NCBI GenBank assembly: GCA_039707465.1
Contig: CM077644.1
Coordinates: 187,674,462 to 187,738,461, forward strand
Source: Rhabdophis nuchalis
Taxonomy: Eukaryota > Chordata > Lepidosauria > Squamata > Natricidae
Direction: 5' to 3'
Length of the DNA: 64,000 nt
Both the position numbers and the translations under genes were made by a program. Below are positions 11,216-22,115 of this stretch, one piece after another. Position 1 is the stretch's first letter. Each line of letters starts with the position of its first letter. A model generated the notes under the pieces. It made no database searches. It was not told the DNA's origin and worked only from the letters and a program-made list of their open reading frames with translations.

Positions 11216-11743
11216 TGTTGTGGCCTGTTGGCTGCTGGCCCTCCAGCAGCTGAATCAGAGGAGGAGGCATGGGGCTCAGAGTCAGCATCAGGGCAACCCG
11301 AGCGCTCTGAGGGAGTAGAGAGAATAGAGCTGGCAGAGAGAGAGAGAGGCAGAGGCAGAGCCTGGGCCATCCATCAGACCTCAGATGGAGAGTCAACAGC
11401 CCCCAGGTCTGGAGGTGATTGATGAAGAAGAGAGGAACAGCTGGGCCCAGTGCCTGATGTGTGGCTGCGCAGAAAGCAGAGAAGCGAAGAGCAGTGGAAA
11501 CCCATGGGTCGATCCTGGTGAAGGAAGAGCCACCATTGCTAGCTAAGTCCCACCTTAGCTTTGGGGATAAAAGACAGGGAGCAGAGATGAATAGATGTGA
11601 CAGACAATTATTAATCTACCGGATGGATGGACTTGTTAGCCTGCGAGATAAACTTTTTGTTGGAGCTGCCGGCACTCCTAATAAAGGAATCTTTTGAGTT
11701 CACATCGGAAAGTTTGTCCTGTTTGAGGAGCTAGGTCAGAACA
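11216..11743 (+). mobile_element. Solo LTR with 5-bp target duplication
   Basis: A 528-bp block begins TGTTGTGGCC and ends GGTCAGAACA, i.e. TG...CA. It is flanked by an exact duplication TCTAT (11211-11215 and 11744-11748). Inside are a TATA-like GGGATAAAAG near 11565 and AATAAAGGAATC near 11681, laid out like U3-R-U5 on the plus strand. No gag, pol or env frame adjoins it, so it is a recombined remnant of an endogenous retrovirus or Gypsy-type element. A 5-bp duplication does not decide between these. Confidence 0.75.
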
Positions 11744-13102
11744 TCTATTTTAATAGCCTATTCATGTCATAGTTAAGAATTGCTTTAAGCACATCCAGTA
11801 AAATTGCATGAGGAACACCATACCATACCCCATGTACTCCTTGACACTCTTTCCATTTCAAAAATGTTTTTCCATGAACCAAAATTAAAATCAATAGATG
11901 GGGAAGGGGAACGTGTCCCTCTGCAGAGTAGAAGAACAAGAAACTCCACATATGGTAATATTCAGCAGTGAATAAAATAGTGTTATAACTTCCAGGAATC
12001 CCTGACTACTTGGTTGAAAACATGTATGTATGTCCTTACTAGAAATGCAAGGTAAGACCTATTTTGATGTGTATATTAGATAGAAAAGAACCTATTGTGA
12101 TTTCTGCTATATGTCAATGTCTTAATGTTAAGCCAAAAATACTTGAGGTTAATGTTATAGGTAAGTAGATATTACTTCACCCATAAGAAACTCATGAGGA
12201 GTAACAATTTAAAATAACAAATTACAAGCCACCAGAATCATACCACCATAAAAATCTAGGAGAGAATGTTTTTAACATCTTTCTTAAAAACAGTAAGGTT
12301 AGAGTTAACTCGTAAAGAGAGGTATGTCCAGACATAAGTAAAACATTGAGAACTTTGACATATTCTTTGACCATATAAAAGTATTCTATGTTCCTACACC
12401 CATGAAAGTGTTATCTTAGTATTATAGCTACATTTTGTTGTCTCAAGGTCAAAATATTTAGTCTGGGAGAGATTAAGAAATCATTCGAAACCAAATCCAG
12501 CTCAAACACCCAAATTTTGCTCTTTTCTGTTCCAACTACATTCTGAGGAATGATCCCAAACCTTTTTCCATTAAGTCAGGCAGCTCTATGCTAAACCAGA
12601 AATAAATCCCTGACAGGTATTGCTACAATCTAAATAAATATATGGATTATTACATTATCTATATATGCACTTTCCAATTAGTAACAAAACCATGAAATAG
12701 CAAAACAATGTACCAGATTGCACCCCGTCATGATAGTGTTTAGAATTATGATGAATAAACACTGAATTTCATTAATACAACCCATTCCTCCAAATAACTG
12801 AGTTCCAGGCAAATAGTACATACAGTAACTGAGGATAGTATGACATTTTGGCATATATTGAACTCAGTGTAAGCTGATTTGTAGCATGTCATCAACAAAA
12901 CAAAATATGTTAGGTTGCTGTCAGGCATGAATGCAAAATAGCATAGCCCATTGAGTAAATCATACAATATCTTAAAATATATTGATTAGGTCTGCAGTAC
13001 TACACATGCTGTGTATTTTTGTGGACAGACACATGGGGTCAGAGTGTGCAGCCGAAATGTTTACTCATATAATGTACAAATGCCATCATCACCATTCCTT
13101 AC

Positions 13103-13386
13103 CTCATATGACCAGACACACTGAGTACCACCAAATCGACGAACACATCTGCCCACTTCCACGTCCTCATGAGTTGTGTACATCTCCTGAAGACATTCAC
13201 CTATATGTGGTACCATCCTTCTGAGAACCTCACGACTGAAGATCATCCCAGGTCCTCCCATGCAGAAGTTCTCTCCAGGTTCAAGACCCAATTTCCCAAG
13301 TTCTTCTGTATTTCCTAGCCCTGTCTGTCCCAAATAAAGGGGTTTGCTGCTATTCAGTGACCGAAGAAACTCCTCCAATTTTTCAC
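13103..13386 (-). CDS. CHSY3: CHSY3 exon 2 (GT31 domain)
   Basis: Chondroitin sulfate synthase 3 is a Golgi type II enzyme that extends chondroitin chains. Its N-terminal GT31-type domain is ascribed glucuronyl transfer and its C-terminal GT7-type domain GalNAc transfer. This 284-base exon encodes residues 264-358, nearly identical to vertebrate CHSY3: LEEFLRSLNSSKPLYLGQ, ENFCMGGPGMIFSREVL, then TTHEDVEVGRC, the EDV-G motif of the GT31 fold. The acceptor CTTCTAG precedes 13386 and the donor GTAAGG follows 13103. Phase is 1 at entry and 0 at exit, joining exon 1 exactly. The next exon (starting MQQLF in human) is not in the window. One N-glycosylation sequon, NSS, is present. Confidence 0.97.
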
Positions 13387-16300
13387 CTAGAAGGGGGGGG
13401 AAAAATCAAATGATGATATTTACAGCACGTATCTTTTACATAGAAAATAATATATTCACTTTTTAAAGTGCTCTTTGTATAATGGGCCTCACTCCCAGGC
13501 AATGGGAATTAAATTGCATTTTATTGTGTAATGAAAATCAATTGTATTAGAAGCATCACAGTCAGGCCAACAGTACACAAACCTTTCTTTCATAAACATA
13601 TTTCAGAAACATGCACCTTAAAAGCACCTTCCATAATAATCTATTTACTCTTTGCATGTATTTCTCTCTTTTTATGCAAACACATTTACATAAATTCATA
13701 ATTCAGCACATATTTTTTATTTTGAAACATTCAGAAGCTGAGTGGTTTGGTTTTGTCCCCTTTTAAGCAAGATTCAAAAAAAATCAATTTTTCACTGATT
13801 AGTATGGAAATCCCATATTTTGCTATAGGCAGACACAGTACATGATATTCTTGAGAGGAATCCTGCCTATGTCTAGAGAAATACATACAAGTGTTTTGAA
13901 GTTCAATTCCTTTCAATTCTTACTAAATTTAAAAATACAACTTTAAAATACAAAGACAAATAAAAAAATGCTTGAAATGTTTTGTCTTTGAAAAGAAAAA
14001 GATAACATAATGCTTCATATTATTCCTCTAAAGTACTATGATTGGAGATACTAGAACAAATCTTTGTCTATGATTAGAAAAGAGGCATATCAATCACTAA
14101 GCTCTACTCGCCTTCTATCTTGTCATTTTAGGGACAAATCACAACATATAGTAGCAAATGGATTATCTTTTGTAGTTCTGCAATACAAAGCCCACTAACC
14201 TACACAAAATTTAGGGTCCTAATTTTTAACATTCCGCAGGGATCCCTATTCATTTCAGTGATCTAACTTTTGCTCTGTTCAAAAAGTAAAGAGTGCACTT
14301 ATTACTTTGCAAAAAAATGATTTACATTCAACTATTTTAGTGGATGTCAGGCAAGTATCCAGAAGAGCTGACATGTATTTATACAATAGATGAAGTAAAG
14401 GCTGTTTGATTAATTACAAGAAAGAATGATTTAGTTGTCTAGCTACCAAGTTTACATTCTTGTCCAAAGTATACTTTTCTAATAACTATAGAATGCTATA
14501 TATTAACTCCAGGTAAGTAGAAATAAAATTGTACAAGCAGTCTTTGATTTAAGACCATAATTGAACCCAAAATTTCTGTTAAGTAAGACATTTGTTAAGT
14601 GAATTTTGCCCCATTTTATGACCTTTCTTGCCACAATTGTTAAGTGAATCACTGCAGTTGATAAGTTAGTCACCTGGTTAAGTAAATCTGGCTTCCCCAC
14701 TGACTTTGCTTGTCAGAAGGTCGCAAAATGGGATCACATGACCCCGGCACACTGCAACCATCATAAATATGAACCAGTTGCCAAGCATCTGAATTTTGAT
14801 CACATGATCATGAGGTCATGCAAAGGTCATAACTGAAAAACGGTCATAAATCATTTTTTCAGTGCTGTTGTAACTTTGAAAGTCACTAAATGTTGTAAGT
14901 TGAGGACTATCTGTATTAAAAGGCACAGTTTCAATAAGACATACTTGGTTAAAAAGCTTAGTTGGAATTAGAATTTACAAAACAACGGTATGAACTGAGA
15001 CCGTTGATAAATATTACTGATACGCCTTTAAAATTCTGAGAACCCGTCAATTCATTTTACCCTGCAATTTAAAGACTATGCCAGCTAAGAGCTGATATTG
15101 AAACCTTTGAAATAAAGAGAAAATAAAACTCACATCTGGCAATTTGCTATTTCAGAAACTATAAACCAGACTTCTACAACTTAATACAGCTACCTCCAGA
15201 TGTGTACAATACAATTCCCATTAATGGAGATGATGGAAACAGTAGCTGAAAACATTTAGGGACACCATCACATTGAAAAGGACTTCTACAAATTTTTCTT
15301 TCTAATTCCACTTATGTTTATTTATGTTGCATTCTATTTATGGACAGAGAGAGTTGGTTAACAATTTATTATTCTATAATTTATTATTCTATAAAAGAAT
15401 ATTAAATAAAGTTGAAAAAAGACTTTGTAAATTAGTTGGTACATTATATTAATACAGTGTTTACATGTGTTATATTACAGAAATACTAATCTAGTTTATT
15501 TGTGGCACTTCTCATTTTCCAAATCCAATTAAAGGATTTCATTTATAATTATATATTCCATCCCATGCTTTGTCAGTTATCAATAAAGAGGTCCTATATT
15601 CAATGCTTCACCTTGACTATTCCTTCTGTCACTCTCTCCACCCCACAACTTTCTCTGGGCACTTCAGCTTAGGAACACCCACCCCTCTTCTTTGTAAAGA
15701 TTTCTGAAAATATAATTTAAAACCATTACTAGACTTTGTTTCCACCTTTTCATTGATTTCAAGATACACAGTGAAATTCTACAGTATCAACAATGTGCAA
15801 AAAGTTTGCTGGTGGGAATAACTCCAAATCACTACTGGATACAACCAAGAACAGGCTTTGTCTAAATATAATCCTTCTTGTAGAATACACTAACTGTTAT
15901 CAATGGTACATTATTGCCCTTAGACCCAGGTTTTGCAGTAACTTGAAATCTATTAATATGTTTGCACGGCTATTGCCATTCTTCCATTAGATGACTCTGG
16001 ACAAGGGGTGTATTCACCCAACCACCAAGAGTTGAATTCAAATCACAGAAGTCTTTTTGTAAAGGTGTACTTTTGGTAGCTTGTTTATGAGTCGGTTTTG
16101 ACAAGCAGATAACAAGGGACCAGTGAGTCCAAATAACAGGGTTTCTTTACTTGCTCAGCATTAGCAAATGTTTAGCAGGTTCATGCAGAAATTCAGTAGG
16201 ATTTGATCCTTCATAATTTCAAATATCTAGTAAGTTTTGGAAGCATGGATAATACGGAATATGTGGATAGATGCTGCACAGTTTTTGTATCTGCAAAAGG

Positions 16301-16477
16301 CAGGTTTTAAAGCTTTGCAGAAGTCCTGCCCTTTATCTATACCAACCACAAGCCTCCCGGTGCTAGTTACACTTTTGGGATCCCACCACCCTGGTCCTTT
16401 GCACATGGCCCATGCCTCTCATCTCTCTTTCTCTTTTGCCCAGGACAAAGTCACACTAACGGAACTCCGGTTCTCAC
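13387..16477 (-). other. CHSY3: CHSY3 intron 1
   Basis: About 3.1 kb bounded by donor GTGAGA (from 16477) and acceptor CTAG (ending 13387). It contains the TA-flanked MITE at 14534-14913. Positions 13390-14530 and 14920-16010 show no recognisable gene or repeat. Positions 16010-16400 have GC- and pyrimidine-richer patches that could be an old retroelement, but I cannot classify it. Confidence 0.85.
14534..14913. mobile_element. Snake-type MITE, 'TTAAGTGA' family, best copy
   Basis: TA dinucleotides flank it (14532-14533 and 14914-14915). Inverted ends read CAGTCTTTGATTTAAGACCA and TGTAAGTTGAGGACTATCTG. Many internal TTAAGTGAAT, TGATCACATGA and TCATAA motifs match the copies at 5406-5765 and 28013-28398. 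It is non-coding; a mariner/Tigger-type transposase is the inferred mobiliser. Confidence 0.8.
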
Positions 16478-17267
16478 CTTTGATGTAGACATCGTCGTCC
16501 GCCCGCATGAACCACTCATAGGTGTCCAGGTAGTGGTCGTACATGTACTTGAGCATCATGAAAGATTTCTTTTGCGGAGGGTACGCGTCGTCTACGCCGG
16601 GCAAAGCCACGACCGGCAGGGGCTGCTCCCCTTTTAGGCCGGGAGGAGGGACCGATCCCTCGCTAGAGAAGAACTCCACCCGGCCGGAGATGGAGCGCGC
16701 CCAGGTCCGCTGCGCTGCGAGCGCTCGGTTACCCAGGTACTTCTGGGCGGTCATCACCCCGACGTAAAGGAAGTGCCGGGTTTTGGCACAGCCCGGGGTG
16801 CCCGCGTAGTCCCCGCTGCCGTTGTGGCTGCCGCCGTGGCGGCCGGCGCCGCCTTCCTCCTCCTCTTCCTCCTCCTGAGGGTCTCTTCCAGCAGCTGCAA
16901 CCGGGAGACTCGGCACTGGCCCATCTGCGGCGGGCGGCGCCGGGGGCGGCCGCGGCTCCCTCTCCTTCTCCCACCGCCTGTGTCTCCCGCCGGCGCCCCC
17001 CAAGCCGGCGCCCGTCACCGCCGCCTCCTCGGGTCGCAGCTGCTTCTTTCCTCCGGGCAGACCAGCCACGCGGCCATAGAAAGCACAGAGGTTATTGCTG
17101 CCGTCGCCGCCGCCGCCTCCTCCACTCAGGGAGCCGCCGTGGCCGCCGCGCCTTTTCCTCTCGCTCAGCTCGACCACTTTGGGGGCGATGAGCCAGGAGG
17201 CGACAGTGAACCCCAAGACCAGCCCCAGGACGACACTCAGCCAGGGGCGCCGGGACCGCGCGGCCAT
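16478..17267 (-). CDS. CHSY3: CHSY3 exon 1 (Golgi anchor, stem, start of GT31 domain)
   Basis: The ATG at 17267 lies in an optimal context (GCCACCATGG), and the following MAARSRRPWLSVVLGLVLG matches human CHSY3, fixing the start. Residues 9-28 form the signal-anchor helix. Residues about 35-165 are a low-complexity stem with Gly runs, a Pro-rich stretch, seven consecutive Glu and the sequon NGS. The catalytic region begins at RHFLYVGVMTAQKYL and runs through FFSSEG, GVDDAYPPQKKSFMMLKYMY and FMRADDDVYIKG, whose DDD is the metal/UDP-sugar-binding DxD of GT31. The exon gives 263 codons plus one base and ends at donor GTGAGA (16477). The stem differs in length and composition from human, as is usual for this part. 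The in-frame codon at 17351 is GTG, not ATG, and was not used. Confidence 0.97.
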
Positions 17268-17900
17268 GGTGGCAGCCACAGGATGGGGCGGCGGCGAGAG
17301 AGAGAGAGCGAGCGAGCGAGAGAGGGTTCCGTCCCGCGAGGAGACGCCCACCGAGCTGCGGGTCCCGCCGCCGCCGCCGCCGCCTTTCCCTCCGCCTCTT
17401 TCTCGTCACGCTTCCAGAGCCCGAGACCGCCTTTGCGAGTCCGCGAGGCGTGGTCGCTTCCCACCGCAGCACAGGCGCCGCCACCGGCGGCAGAAGCTCC
17501 GGGCTGTTGCTCCGAATGGAAGTTCTCTGGGCGGGCAGCGGGGTTAGTGAAACAGGCGCCGCCCCTGACCCCCACTCCTCGGCATCCGAGAAAGCAGCCC
17601 GCTCGCTCGCTCGCCCGCCCGCCCGCCCGCCCTCGGGCTCCGCGGGCAGCACCTTCCCAGCGCCGCCGCTGCCGCGCTGGTTCCTTCGCGCCACTCCCAC
17701 CCCTCTGCCTCCTCCACGCAAGAGCGGCGGAGCGAGCGAGTGGCCGCGGCCGTCGTTGCTCTTAAACGAGGCTCAGCTCGCTGCTCATCCCGCTCCTTCA
17801 GGGCCTCCGACCGCGGCTTCCTAGCGCCCCGCTCCGGAGAGAACTGCACTAACAGCAGCGCCGTCGATGCAAGGATGGCAAATAGCCGACGCCGCCTGAA
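16480..17900 (-). promoter_or_regulatory. CHSY3: CHSY3 CpG island promoter
   Basis: This is the only long GC-rich, CpG-dense stretch in an otherwise AT-rich window. It spans exon 1 and about 600 bases upstream of the ATG, with GGGGCGG boxes, GCCGCCGCC runs and (GCCC/CTCG)n repeats near 17605-17632. No TATA box is evident near a plausible start, in keeping with a broad CpG-island promoter. The exact start site cannot be seen. A pyrimidine tract lies at 17929-17957. Confidence 0.85.
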
Positions 17901-18068
17901 GGGCCTCCGGAAGGAAGATTTTAACTCGCTCCCTCCCTCTCTCCCTCCCTCCCTCTCTACACAACACACATACACACGTTCTCCGAGTTTCGTGGACGCT
18001 CGCTTGTCCCTTAAGACCTGTTCTCACACTTTTCCCTCCACTTAGTCTATGGAGAGTCTCAGTCATCC

Positions 18069-18296
18069 AGGTGCTTTTTCAGGCGGCAACTGGACGTTCT
18101 TGGTTTTTTTTTTTCTTTGAAGATGTTTTACTTCTCATCCAAGAAGCTTCTTTCAGCTCTGACTGGACGGAGGCTGGATTTTCCACTCCGTCCATTTCCC
18201 ACCATCCAGTTAGAGCTGAAGAAGCTTCTTGAATGGGAAGCCAAATGTCTTCACAGACAAAACAAGTAAGTCCAATTGCCTCCTGAAAAAGCACCT
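18069..18296. repeat. Fold-back repeat ('AAGAAGCTTCTT' palindromic element)
   Basis: Left AGGTGCTTTTTCAGGCGGCA and right TGCCTCCTGAAAAAGCACCT are inverted copies. The inversion continues inward through GAAGATGTTTTACTTCTCAT and AAGAAGCTTCTT, so arms of about 100 bases surround a short unique centre near 18165-18205. It looks like two head-to-head copies of a common vertebrate repeat tail; the family is not identified. Confidence 0.7.
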
Positions 18297-18329
18297 ATAT
18301 TTCATGCTGCTTTCCCTTAATTTATCTGC

Positions 18330-18965
18330 CTCCAGTTCTGGTCGACACACGATACAAAAAAGATGTTGAGAGTTTTAGAAAGAGTGCAGAGAAGAGCAAC
18401 AAAGATGATTATGGGGCTAGACTGCAAGCTAAAGCATTCAGGGATCAGTTATGGCAGGGGTCTGCAAAGTTGGCTCTTTTAAGACTGGTGGACTTCAACT
18501 CCCAGAGTTCCCCAACCAGCATAGCTGACTGGGGAATTCTGGGAGTTGAAGTCCACCAGTCTTAAAAGAGCCAACTTTGCAGACCCCTGAGTTATGGCAA
18601 CTGGATAGAGCTACTCTCAGGAAGAGGACTAGGGGTGTCACGAGAGCACTCTTTCACCACTTAAGAGATGCAGATAAGAGAAGGGGGGGGGGGGTTAACC
18701 AATTCTTCAAAGTACCTGAGGGCAGGACAAGAAGTAAGAGGTGGAACATTATTTAAAAAGATGCCCAACCTAGAATTTTCTGACAGTGAGAACAATTAAT
18801 CAGTGGAATGGCTTGTCTCCAGAAGTTGTGGGTGCCCCATCACTGGAGGTTTTCAAGAAGAGGTTGGGCAATTGTTTTTCTGGAATGATGCAGGGTTTCC
18901 TGCTCTAGCAGGAGGTTAGACCAGAAGACCTCAAAGGTCCTTTCCAACCTGATGTTCTATGTCTT
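18330..18965 (+). mobile_element. CR1 LINE 3' end, interrupted by a hAT MITE
   Basis: The conserved CR1 3' region begins TCTGGTCGACACACGATACA. It continues AGAGTGCAGAGAAGAGCAAC and GAGGTTGGGCAATTG, and ends AGGTCCTTTCCAACCTGATG. A palindromic MITE (18455-18589) splits it within AGTTATGG, so the CR1 copy is older than the MITE. Confidence 0.8.
18455..18589. mobile_element. Palindromic hAT MITE, 'CTCCCAGAATTC' family
   Basis: CAGGGGTCTGCAAAGTTGGC at the left is matched by its reverse complement at the right, and the whole 135 bases fold as one hairpin. The exact 8-bp duplication AGTTATGG flanks it (447-454 before; 18590-18597 after). It is inserted in a CR1 copy. Confidence 0.9.
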
Positions 18966-19210
18966 GGTTCCCCAAAATCACACTGTAGGGTGTGGGAGCA
19001 TCTTTAAACCCCCTTCCAAACAGGTGCTACACAGGATGCAGAATTGTACTGTAACGGAATGCAGGCATGTGAGACAAGTCTGGTGGTAAGAAAAAATACT
19101 TGCTTAAGTAGTAAGGTATTTTCCTTCTCAGCCACAAGAGAAGTAAAAGAGTGCAGGAAACTTAAACCCCCTTCCCATTAGCCCTTTGAGGTTGCCTAGA
19201 TCAGAAAACA

Positions 19211-19561
19211 TAGGGACGTAGTGGCTCAGTGGCTAAGAGACTGAGCTTGTCAATCAGAAAGGTCAGTAGTTCGAATCCCTAGTGCCGTGTAATGGAGTGA
19301 GCTCCCATTACTTGTCCCAGCTTCTGGCAACCTTAGCAGTTCGAAAGCACATAAAAAATGCAAGTAGAAAAATAGGAACCACCTTTGGTGGGAAGGTAAC
19401 AGCGTTCCATGTGCCTTCAGCATTTAGTCATGCTGGTCACATGACCACAGAGAAGTCTTGGGACAGCACTGGCTCTTTGGCTTTGAAATGGAGATGAGTA
19501 CCACTCCTAGAGTCGGGAGTGACTAGCACATATGTGTGAGGGAAACCTTTACCTTTACCTT
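19211..19561 (+). mobile_element. Sauria-type SINE, full length
   Basis: A tRNA-derived head carries an A box (TGGCTCAGTGG) and a B box (AGTTCGAATCC), followed by a conserved body and the tail ACCTTTACCTTTACCT shared with Bov-B. A perfect 13-bp duplication AGATCAGAAAACA flanks it (19198-19210 and 19562-19574). This shows LINE-mediated insertion and a fairly young copy. Known Sauria SINEs are mobilised by Bov-B, pieces of which occur at 6150-7690. Confidence 0.93.
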
Positions 19562-20359
19562 AGATCAGAAAACAGGCTCCAGAGGGTGGAAAAAATCAAG
19601 ATGAGTAACAGAATTTGGCAGGATTGATTGGTTTTTCTTTCTGCTCATCTTACACCCCAGTTAGGAAGGAACTAACCTATGCTTCTTCCTAATACTCTCT
19701 CTTTTCCCAGGGCTTAAGGGAGATTCTGCTCATTTAATTTTTGTATCAGTTTCTGAATACTGGAATTCTATAGCAAAGCCTTCTCTAGGGACTATTTCTA
19801 AAGTTTCACTAAAATGTTGTTCCTTCCTGAAACCAATAAAGCAATTTGTTTTGCAAAGATCAATTGTTTTTATTTGGGCTTGTAGCCAAAGGTTAATGTT
19901 TTCAATTCTCACTCGCGCCCCCAGCTTTCAATTTCACCCATGCTTTGGGTGAACAGTACTGCAGGTTTAGCCTTTTGTCAGCATTCACTCTGACGAATTA
20001 AGAAAGATAGCAAAGGGGTCTTCCACTTTCTAATGCTGTGAATGTCTTCACAGGTCTGGAGACTTGGGGGCTTTAAAAAAGCCACCTCCCTTTAATCTTT
20101 CTTCCCTTGATGCTTTCCTAATCTAAAAGTTAGAAAATAGGGACAAAGGGATATAAATAGAAATGATATAAAATGTAAGATGTATTGTATATACATTAGT
20201 ACACTAGTAGATTAATATGTATAAAAGAAATACATGTACATGTGAATGGATAGAAGATACATTGCATATAAATCAGAATACTAGTAGATTAATATGTATA
20301 AAAGAAGTATAGGTATATATATGTATGTCTTTAAAGGGGGAAATGGTATAACGGATGTA

Positions 20360-21288
20360 CCGTATTTATTCGAGTATAACGCGCAAAATTTTGTACCCAA
20401 AAAAGACCTCAAAGTTTGGGTGCGCGTTATACTCGAATAAATAAATTCAGGTTTCTGGGCGGCGGCGGCGGCGGCGGCGGGGGAGAAGCGGAGGCAGAAA
20501 GGGACGCTGAGGAGAAGCGGAAGGCAGAAAGGGAGGCTGAGGAGAAGCGGAAGGCAGAAAGGAACGCGGGGAAGAAGCGGAGACAGAAAGGGAGGCTGAG
20601 GAGAAGCGGAAGGCAGAAAGGAACGCGGGGAAGAAGCGGAGACAGAAAGGGAGGCTGAGGAGAAGCGGAAGGCAGAAAGGAACGCGGGGAAGAAGCGGAG
20701 ACAGAAAGGGAGGCTGAGGAGAAGCGGAAGGCAGAAAGGAACGCGGGGAAGAAGCGGAGACAGAAAGGGAGGCTGAGGAGAAGCGGAAGGCAGAAAGGAA
20801 CGCGGGGAAGAAGCGGAGACAGAAAGGGAGGCTGAGGAGAAGCGGAAGGCAGAAAGGAACGCGGGGAAGAAGCGGAAGGCAGAAAGGGAGGCTGAGGAGA
20901 AGCGGAAGGCAGAAAGAGACGCTGAGGAGAAGCGGAAGGCAGAAAAAGACGCTGGGGAGAAGCGGAAGGCAGAAAGAGACGCTGAGGAGAAGCGGAAGGC
21001 AGAAAGGGAGGCTGAGGAGAAGCGGAAGGCAGAAAAAGACGCTGGGGAGAAGCGGAAGGCAGAAAGAGACGCTGAGGAGAAGCGGAAGGCAGAAAGGGAC
21101 GCGGGGAAGAAGCGGAGACAGAAAGGGACGCGGTTAGGGTGGAACGGCATCGCTCCATCGCCCCTCAGCTGTGGAGCCCGTCAGTCATGCTTTATAAATA
21201 TCGGTATAAAAATTTTATACCGATTTTTAATGGAAAATTAGGGGGTGCGCGTTATACACGGGTGCGCGTTATAGTCGAATAAATACGG
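20360..21288. mobile_element. TA-flanked DNA transposon carrying a minisatellite
   Basis: Ends CCGTATTTATTCGAGTATAA and TATAGTCGAATAAATACGG are inverted and flanked by TA (20358-20359, 21289-21290). Sub-terminal GGTGCGCGTTATA motifs repeat the ends in inverted orientation. Almost all the interior is the tandem array described next; no transposase is encoded. The termini relate it to 7996-8415 and 53899-54260. Confidence 0.85.
20490..21130. repeat. 59-bp higher-order minisatellite, purine-rich
   Basis: Two related sub-units of 30 and 29 bases (GAGGCTGAGGAGAAGCGGAA... and AACGCGGGGAAGAAGCGGAG...) alternate, giving a 59-base period. AACGCGGGG recurs at 20563, 20622, 20681, 20740, 20799 and 20858. 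After about 20870 the array continues with 30-base units only. The plus strand is nearly all purine. Long minus-strand frames here (20281-21158) are produced by the repeat. A GGC run precedes it at 20459-20481. Confidence 0.95.
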
Positions 21289-22046
21289 TATACCGATGTG
21301 GAAATGTTGCAAAGATGACAATTGTGGTATAAAACTTGGAAAAAATATATAAATTCAATAAAAAATGTTTTTTTTAAAAATCCACTTCTCTAATGACACT
21401 TGCCATCTCTCCCAGCCCTTCCAATCAATCCCAGTTATGGAGAAGTGTCAGGCCCAGAAAGATAGTGGTCTTTCTTTACCTGCCAGGAAACCAAAGGTTT
21501 GAAAAAGTTGGTTCATTCTCTCCATCTGTCTGCTCGTCCAGTCTGAAAATTAGCTCCTGGAATTGTAAGAGTTGGGTACACAAATTCAGAGAGATGACCA
21601 AAAGCAAAGTTTCATGGCAGCAAAACCAGTTCCTTCCTACTTGACTTCAGAGTTCTATATTGAAACCTGAGTCTAGCGCTCTTTTAAAAGTATATTAAGC
21701 CCAAGTTTAAAAATCTGATTGGCACATTGAGGATTTGCACAATGAAGGGGACAGAGAGCAAATTCCTGCATCCCACCCATCTTCTGAGCATAGAAATATC
21801 CAACCCAGCAGCTGACGGAGCACAGGAATATTGTGCTATGAAGCAATGGAGAGAGAGCTGTCTCTCTCCTACTTTCTCACAGATGGTTGCTGCTGTTAGT
21901 TAACTGCTCTTCAGAATGAGTCAAGATCAGCTCCAGACATTGCATATGAAGGGAATAGCCTGATGAGAAATGAACAGAAACTTCTGTCATACAGGACAAA
22001 ATAACCAGGGATTAATGGTGAGGGGGCATGTTCTCAGCCTAAATCA

Positions 22047-22115
22047 GTATTTCTCAATGTTGGCTGGGGAATTCTGGGCATTGAAGTTCAGGAATTTTGC
22101 CAAAGGTGAGACCCA
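22047..22115. mobile_element. Half of a palindromic hAT MITE
   Basis: CAGTATTTCTCAATGTTGGC followed by GGGAATTCTGGGCATTGAAG matches the left end and centre of the 'CTCCCAGAATTC' family. The right arm is degraded and no duplication is readable. Confidence 0.45.

Larger units (their letters stand above)
1..13102 (-). other. CHSY3: CHSY3 intron 2 (3' portion)
   Basis: This is inferred to be intron: it follows the donor of CHSY3 exon 2, and no open frame in it resembles the missing last CHSY3 exon (about 520 codons in the human gene). It holds the hAT-like, Bov-B, TA-flanked, LINE and LTR insertions listed separately. Positions 1-2040, 2310-3330, 3650-4750, 8420-8760, 10875-11210 and 11750-13100 are AT-rich and show nothing I recognise. 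Short open frames there (for example 483-716 and 4344-4745) lack family motifs and are probably chance. Confidence 0.75.

Noticed and set aside
1..13102. Search for the last CHSY3 exon
   Set aside because: No minus-strand frame shows the expected GT7-type C-terminal domain; the long intron known in other vertebrates places it outside the window.
16773..17765. A 330-codon plus-strand frame
   Set aside because: It lies antisense to CHSY3 exon 1 in a CpG island; GC-rich sequence is poor in stops, and the translation is low-complexity Pro/Ala/Arg.
17092..17975. Overlapping minus-strand frames of 209 and 143 codons upstream of and over the CHSY3 start
   Set aside because: GC-rich shadows in other frames; the CHSY3 frame is fixed by protein similarity and an optimal ATG context.
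19211..19290. Possible tRNA gene (A and B boxes)
   Set aside because: The match is the head of a Sauria SINE with a 13-bp target duplication; the sequence does not fold as a full tRNA.
20490..21130. Regular repeats resembling a CRISPR array
   Set aside because: There are no unique spacers, the units are tandem, and the genome is vertebrate.
20281..21158. Minus-strand open frames of 243 and 289 codons with SASLSAFRF-type repeats
   Set aside because: They are translations of the 59-bp minisatellite, whose 30- and 29-base units happen to lack stops; no family similarity or start context supports a gene.
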